Source of the DNA: a virus | IMG/VR virus record: IMGVR_UViG_3300024259_000158 | Span: 1 to 23,048 of that record | Strand: one strand, 5' to 3' | Length of the DNA stretch: 23,048 bases | In this document: one piece after another, positions 20,225-23,048 of the stretch | How positions within the stretch are numbered: the stretch's first letter is position 1 | Layout: each line of letters opens with the position of its first letter | Notes under the pieces: generated by a model | Databases searched by the model: none | Told to the model about the DNA's origin: nothing | What the model saw: only the letters and a program-made list of their open reading frames with translations | Position numbers and translations under genes: made by a program

Positions 20225-20543
20225 GTACACAACCGGAGAATATGCCCTTGGAATCTGCGATAGGTGTGGGGATCAGGTTAAATACAAGAGCCTTTTAAAA
20301 GAGTGGACGGGCCTGAAGGTTTGTGCCAGTTGCCTCGATCACAAGACAAAGCAGGAGTTCCCAACTAGGACTGTTGCAGATCCAGAGTCACTGAGCGAGC
20401 CAAGACCAGATAACGACAAAGAGGCAAGTATTGGTCGAGTTGTAGCAGAGGATAATACATCAGGTGGAACCCCAATCGGGAAGATGTTTGACCCTAATAA
20501 AACAACAATTAGTGTTGGCACAGTAACAGTGAGCATAACATGA
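20217..20543 (+). CDS. Small zinc-ribbon protein, 108 aa
   Basis: GTG 20217, overlapping the upstream stop, has GAGG ten bases before it and is preferred over a TTG at 20208. The N-terminal 45 residues hold two Cys pairs, CDRC (14-17) and CASC (36-39), around VKYKSLLKEWTGLKV. This EWTGL plus CxxC pattern is that of a small phage zinc-ribbon family common near tail genes. The remainder is hydrophilic and ends in TTISVGTVTVSIT. All four metal ligands are present. Its function is not known to me; it may be a virion or assembly protein. The stop overlaps the next ATG as ATGA. Confidence 0.75.
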   Translation: MPKYTTGEYALGICDRCGDQVKYKSLLKEWTGLKVCASCLDHKTKQEFPTRTVADPESLSEPRPDNDKEASIGRVVAEDNTSGGTPIGKMFDPNKTTISVGTVTVSIT

Positions 20544-21178
20544 CATACGCAGAACTTAGCCAACTTATCCAAGACTACATGGAATCTACCGAGACTACCA
20601 TGGCGGGCAATGTTGATAACTTCATTGAATTTTCTGAGAAGAAGATTTATCGTTCTGTTGACCTAAGCGAGGGCCATAAATATCAAACTGCAACTATGAC
20701 CATTGGTGATGAGTTTGTGTCATTGCCGTCAGATTGTGTTGTCATCAGAAGTGTTCAAGTCATAGATGCCAGTACAAATGATCGTACTACTCTTGAGCAG
20801 AAAGATTCAACTTTTATGGATGAATACATTCTTGATCGTGATTCAACTGGAACACCGAAATACTACTCTTGGTACGATGCGGATGCAATTCTTCTCGCGC
20901 CATCACCTGATGCCGCTGATACGGTAGAAATCGGGTATACATTTAGACCTACTCAATTAAGCTCAAGTCAGACGACTACTTGGCTGAGCACAGAGGCTCC
21001 TGATGTGCTGCTGAACGCCTGTCTACTTGAGGTAGCAGAGTTCAACAGGCTTGAGCAAGCTGATATACAATTTTATGAAAAGCGTTACATGGAATCATTG
21101 CAAGGATTATTGATGGAAGAGAACTTCCGCAATAGGCAGGATTCTGAAAGATTTAGAGACATTAAGGTAGGAGCATAA
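20540..21178 (+). CDS. Head-tail adaptor protein (SU10-adaptor-like), 212 aa
   Basis: ATG 20540 overlaps the previous TGA. The chain starts MTYAELSQLIQDYMESTETTMAGNVDNFIEFSEKKIYRSVDL, the helical opening found in phage adaptor proteins that bind the portal, then has beta segments (FVSLPSDCVVIRSVQVID, YYSWYDADAILLAPSPDAADTVEIGYTFRP) and a C-terminal helix pair (PDVLLNACLLEVAEFNRLEQADIQFYEKRYMESLQGLL). I liken it to the adaptor of phage SU10-type podoviruses. Twelve copies would link portal and tail. It shares architecture with the gene at 19574, possibly an old duplication. Confidence 0.8.
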   Translation: MTYAELSQLIQDYMESTETTMAGNVDNFIEFSEKKIYRSVDLSEGHKYQTATMTIGDEFVSLPSDCVVIRSVQVIDASTNDRTTLEQKDSTFMDEYILDRDSTGTPKYYSWYDADAILLAPSPDAADTVEIGYTFRPTQLSSSQTTTWLSTEAPDVLLNACLLEVAEFNRLEQADIQFYEKRYMESLQGLLMEENFRNRQDSERFRDIKVGA

Positions 21179-21179
21179 T

Positions 21180-21608
21180 ATGGCTATCACTCAAGCAATT
21201 TGTACATCGTTCAAGCAGGAATTAATGGAAGGGCTACATGATTTTAATGCAAGCGGCGGCAATGCATATAAAATAGCTCTTTACACATCATCTGCGACCC
21301 TAGATGCCACGACCACAGTATACAGTGCAACAAATGAAATTAGTGGCACAGGATATACTGCAGCCGGTGCAGCGCTTACTAACATTGATCCTACTACTTC
21401 TGGAACAACGGCATATCTTGACTTTAGTGATGTAAGTTGGACCTCAGCATCGTTTACTTGTGCAGGTGCTGTGATCTATAATACTACTAATGGCAATAGA
21501 ACAGTGGCAATATTGAACTTTGGTGGAGATCAAACAGTTGCAGCAGGAACCTTTACTATCCAGATGCCAACTGCTGATGCATCTAACGCCATCATAAGGA
21601 TCGCATAG
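21180..21608 (+). CDS. Phage structural protein, MAITQAxCTSFKQEL type, 142 aa
   Basis: The gene starts one base after the previous stop, with AGGAG (TAAGGTAGGAGCATAATATG) upstream. The product begins MAITQAICTSFKQELMEGLHDF and continues with KIALYTSSATLDATTTVYSATNEISGTGYTAAGAALTN, then beta strands with YLDFSDVSWTSASFTCAGAVIYN. I know this pattern from many phage genomes where it lies close to tail fibre genes and is labelled structural or hypothetical. It is beta-rich and lacks signal or enzyme motifs. A virion role at the tail or fibre base is the likely reading. Confidence 0.8.
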   Translation: MAITQAICTSFKQELMEGLHDFNASGGNAYKIALYTSSATLDATTTVYSATNEISGTGYTAAGAALTNIDPTTSGTTAYLDFSDVSWTSASFTCAGAVIYNTTNGNRTVAILNFGGDQTVAAGTFTIQMPTADASNAIIRIA

Positions 21609-21610
21609 AT

Positions 21611-22201
21611 GTGGCAGACTTCTCGGTCAGCTTTGAAGGTTGGGGCAACAATCAGTACGGAGTCGGTACGTGGGGCGACAACTATTCAGGATTGGATTCT
21701 CTCGCAGCTTCGCAAGGCGAAGAGAACGTCGAAGATAGGGTTCATCCAACTGGTCAGTCCTCGACAGCTGGACTTGGAGAAGAGAATGTATTGGTTTTGC
21801 TGTCCCCTACAGGACAAGTTCTCAATCTAGGGCTAGGTGAAGAAGAGATAATATGCACAATTTACCCAACAGGACAGAGTGCAACAGTCAGTCAAGGAGA
21901 AGAAGTAGCAGCAACTGTCATGTTGCCGAGTGGTCAGGAGTTGACAGTGGCTCAAGGGTCAATCGCTTTGATCCAGACCATCTTCCCAACTGGGCAAGCA
22001 GTGACGGCTTCGTTGGGCACAGAAGTTCCAGTGACCCTACTGGCATTGCTGGGGCAGTTATTAGATGCTCAAATGGAAGGGGTTTGGACTGTGCCTTTTG
22101 ATCAAGTAGGGCCAGATAGTTTCAGTGAGGTGTCACAAGGTGATACTAATAGTTGGTCAGAAATGCCAACATCTACAAATGATGAGGATTGGAGTGAATA
22201 A
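21611..22201 (+). CDS. Virion protein with six 20-residue repeats, 196 aa
   Basis: GTG 21611 is taken as the start; an ATG two bases earlier (21609) opens a different, shorter frame. AAGGA lies about ten bases upstream. The N-terminus FEGWGNNQYGVGTWGDN (8-24) is the WGxGTWG motif seen in marine phage structural proteins. Residues 33-152 are six repeats of exactly 20 residues, each with LGEE or QGEE near the start and PTGQ near the middle (GQ at 48, 68, 88, 108, 128, 148). The C-terminus (GPDSFSEVSQGDTNSWSEMPTSTNDEDWSE) is acidic. Regular repeats of this kind suggest a beta-stacked spacer in a fibre or tail protein. The stop overlaps the fibre gene ATG. Confidence 0.75.
   Translation: MADFSVSFEGWGNNQYGVGTWGDNYSGLDSLAASQGEENVEDRVHPTGQSSTAGLGEENVLVLLSPTGQVLNLGLGEEEIICTIYPTGQSATVSQGEEVAATVMLPSGQELTVAQGSIALIQTIFPTGQAVTASLGTEVPVTLLALLGQLLDAQMEGVWTVPFDQVGPDSFSEVSQGDTNSWSEMPTSTNDEDWSE
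21707..22066 (+). repeat. Six in-frame 60-bp repeat units
   Basis: The DNA encodes six 20-residue units with PTGQ (units 1-3 and 5), PSGQ (unit 4) and LLGQ (unit 6). Period at the protein level is exact, while the DNA has diverged, so the duplications are old and under selection for the protein pattern. Confidence 0.8.
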
Positions 22202-23048
22202 TGGCTGCAACAAATACAGACCGCCTTGGTCTTTTACTGATGGAAGAGGGGACAGAGAGCAACAATTGGGGTGATTTAGTAAATCTCAATTTTGATCGGA
22301 TGGATTCTGCTATCCGTGGTTATAAAAAGATCACATTGGCAGGCGCTGAGACACTTGACTCAACTGACATTGCTACTACATCTAGTACAGCACAGGAAGA
22401 GTCATTCTTTGCATTTATCGAGTTTGCAGGTACAGCTGGTACAGTAACGGTCCCCGCTGAGAACATGGTATGGATGGTTAAGAACTCAACTGGATCTGAC
22501 TTCACCTTCCAACCATCGGGCGGCACAGGCGTAACGCTTCGCGATGGCAATACACATATTATCGTGTATGGTTCTAGTGGAACTACATTTATCGATATGA
22601 CAGCCTCCCTCTATCTTGAGGACGCAGAGTTTGAGATTCGCGATGACGTTGACCCTACCAAAGTGGTTAAATTCCAAGTGTCTGGTGTTACGACAGGCAC
22701 TACTCGTACACTCACTGTCCAGGATGCTAATGATACTCTAGTAGGCAGGGCAACCACAGATACCCTTACCAACAAAACCTTAGCCTCCCCTGCTATCACT
22801 GGTAACACTACCACCACAGGCACAATAGACGGTCGTGATGTTGCCGCTGATGGTGCTAAGCTAGATGCTATTGAAGCAGCAGCAGACGTAACAGACACAA
22901 CCAACGTAACCGCTGCTGGCGCACTGATGGATAGTGAAGTAACTAACCTTGCTCAAGTAAAAGCATTTGATGCAACTGATTATGCTACTGCTGCTCAAGG
23001 TACTACTGCTGATGCTGCTTTACCTAAAGCAGGTGGTACTATTACTGG
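22201..23048 (+). CDS. Tail fibre protein, 5' part (runs off window)
   Basis: ATG 22201 overlaps the previous TAA as TAATG, and the frame stays open to the window end (282 codons seen). Residues 6-38 (TDRLGLLLMEEGTESNNWGDLVNLNFDRMDSAI) are the N-terminal motif of a broad class of phage tail fibres and fibre-like proteins. A beta-rich part follows, with VTVPAENMVWMVKNSTGSDFTF, then TDTLTNKTL (185-193) and GRDVAADGAKLDAIEAAADVTD (about 211-232), both common linkers in the shafts of marine phage fibres, and a Thr/Ala-rich stretch ending in AGGTIT. The missing C-terminus should carry the receptor-binding or chaperone domain. It would form trimers at the tail and set host range. Confidence 0.88.
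   Translation, partial: MAATNTDRLGLLLMEEGTESNNWGDLVNLNFDRMDSAIRGYKKITLAGAETLDSTDIATTSSTAQEESFFAFIEFAGTAGTVTVPAENMVWMVKNSTGSDFTFQPSGGTGVTLRDGNTHIIVYGSSGTTFIDMTASLYLEDAEFEIRDDVDPTKVVKFQVSGVTTGTTRTLTVQDANDTLVGRATTDTLTNKTLASPAITGNTTTTGTIDGRDVAADGAKLDAIEAAADVTDTTNVTAAGALMDSEVTNLAQVKAFDATDYATAAQGTTADAALPKAGGTIT

Noticed and set aside
21609-21830. 73-codon frame as the main gene at this place
   Set aside because: The overlapping GTG frame has the WGxGTWG motif and six phased repeats and reaches the fibre gene; the short frame has neither.

Overview
The window is a 23 kb piece of a tailed double-stranded DNA phage genome, most likely a short-tailed (podovirus-like) phage. The right 16 kb follows a textbook virion order on the plus strand: small terminase, large terminase, P22-type portal, scaffold, HK97-fold major capsid protein, head-tail adaptors, structural beta proteins and a tail fibre. 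Several structural proteins have the look of uncultured marine phage proteins (the WGxGTWG/20-residue repeat protein, the fibre, the phage GroES-like protein). No host gene, integrase, repressor, transposase, tRNA or CRISPR array was seen, so the host cannot be named. Composition is moderately AT-rich, with very AT-rich spacers.

Layout. (1) 1-1512, minus strand: a tightly packed set of small proteins of unknown function, including a 39-residue basic protein and a 58-residue single-span membrane protein. (2) 1513-1926: a divergent control region full of short repeats. (3) 1927-5447, plus strand: the replication and recombination block. It holds an unknown 165-aa protein, a large primase-polymerase/helicase (N-terminal Prim-Pol domain plus DUF3987-like P-loop domain) and a RusA-type Holliday junction resolvase; an exceptional G-rich cluster lies just after the primase gene. 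(4) 5448-6932: mostly non-coding, with two small minus-strand genes, a strong hairpin terminator, repeated AT-rich palindromes, iteron-like repeats, a C-rich/G-poor tract and a good promoter with a palindrome over its start site. (5) 6933-12377: two tandem small-terminase-like genes, two large unusual proteins, then the large terminase. The first unusual protein carries an internal twin-arginine-like motif; the second carries a PcfJ-like C-terminal domain. (6) 12390-18463: portal, a small protein, GroES-like co-chaperonin, scaffold, two further virion-type proteins and the major capsid protein, ended by a terminator hairpin. (7) 18604-23048: structural beta proteins, two head-tail adaptor candidates around a small zinc-ribbon protein, a repeat protein and the 5' part of a tail fibre gene that runs off the window.

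How it works together: the primase-helicase would start and unwind replication forks, and the resolvase would trim branched DNA before packaging. The terminase pair would load DNA through the portal into a prohead built by scaffold, capsid protein and the phage co-chaperonin. Adaptors and fibre complete the tail. The most unusual part is the pair of large proteins lodged between small and large terminase. The first of them is bounded by a 20-nt direct repeat lying exactly at its two gene junctions, which suggests a modular, gained segment; a role as injected or DNA-protecting proteins is my inference only.
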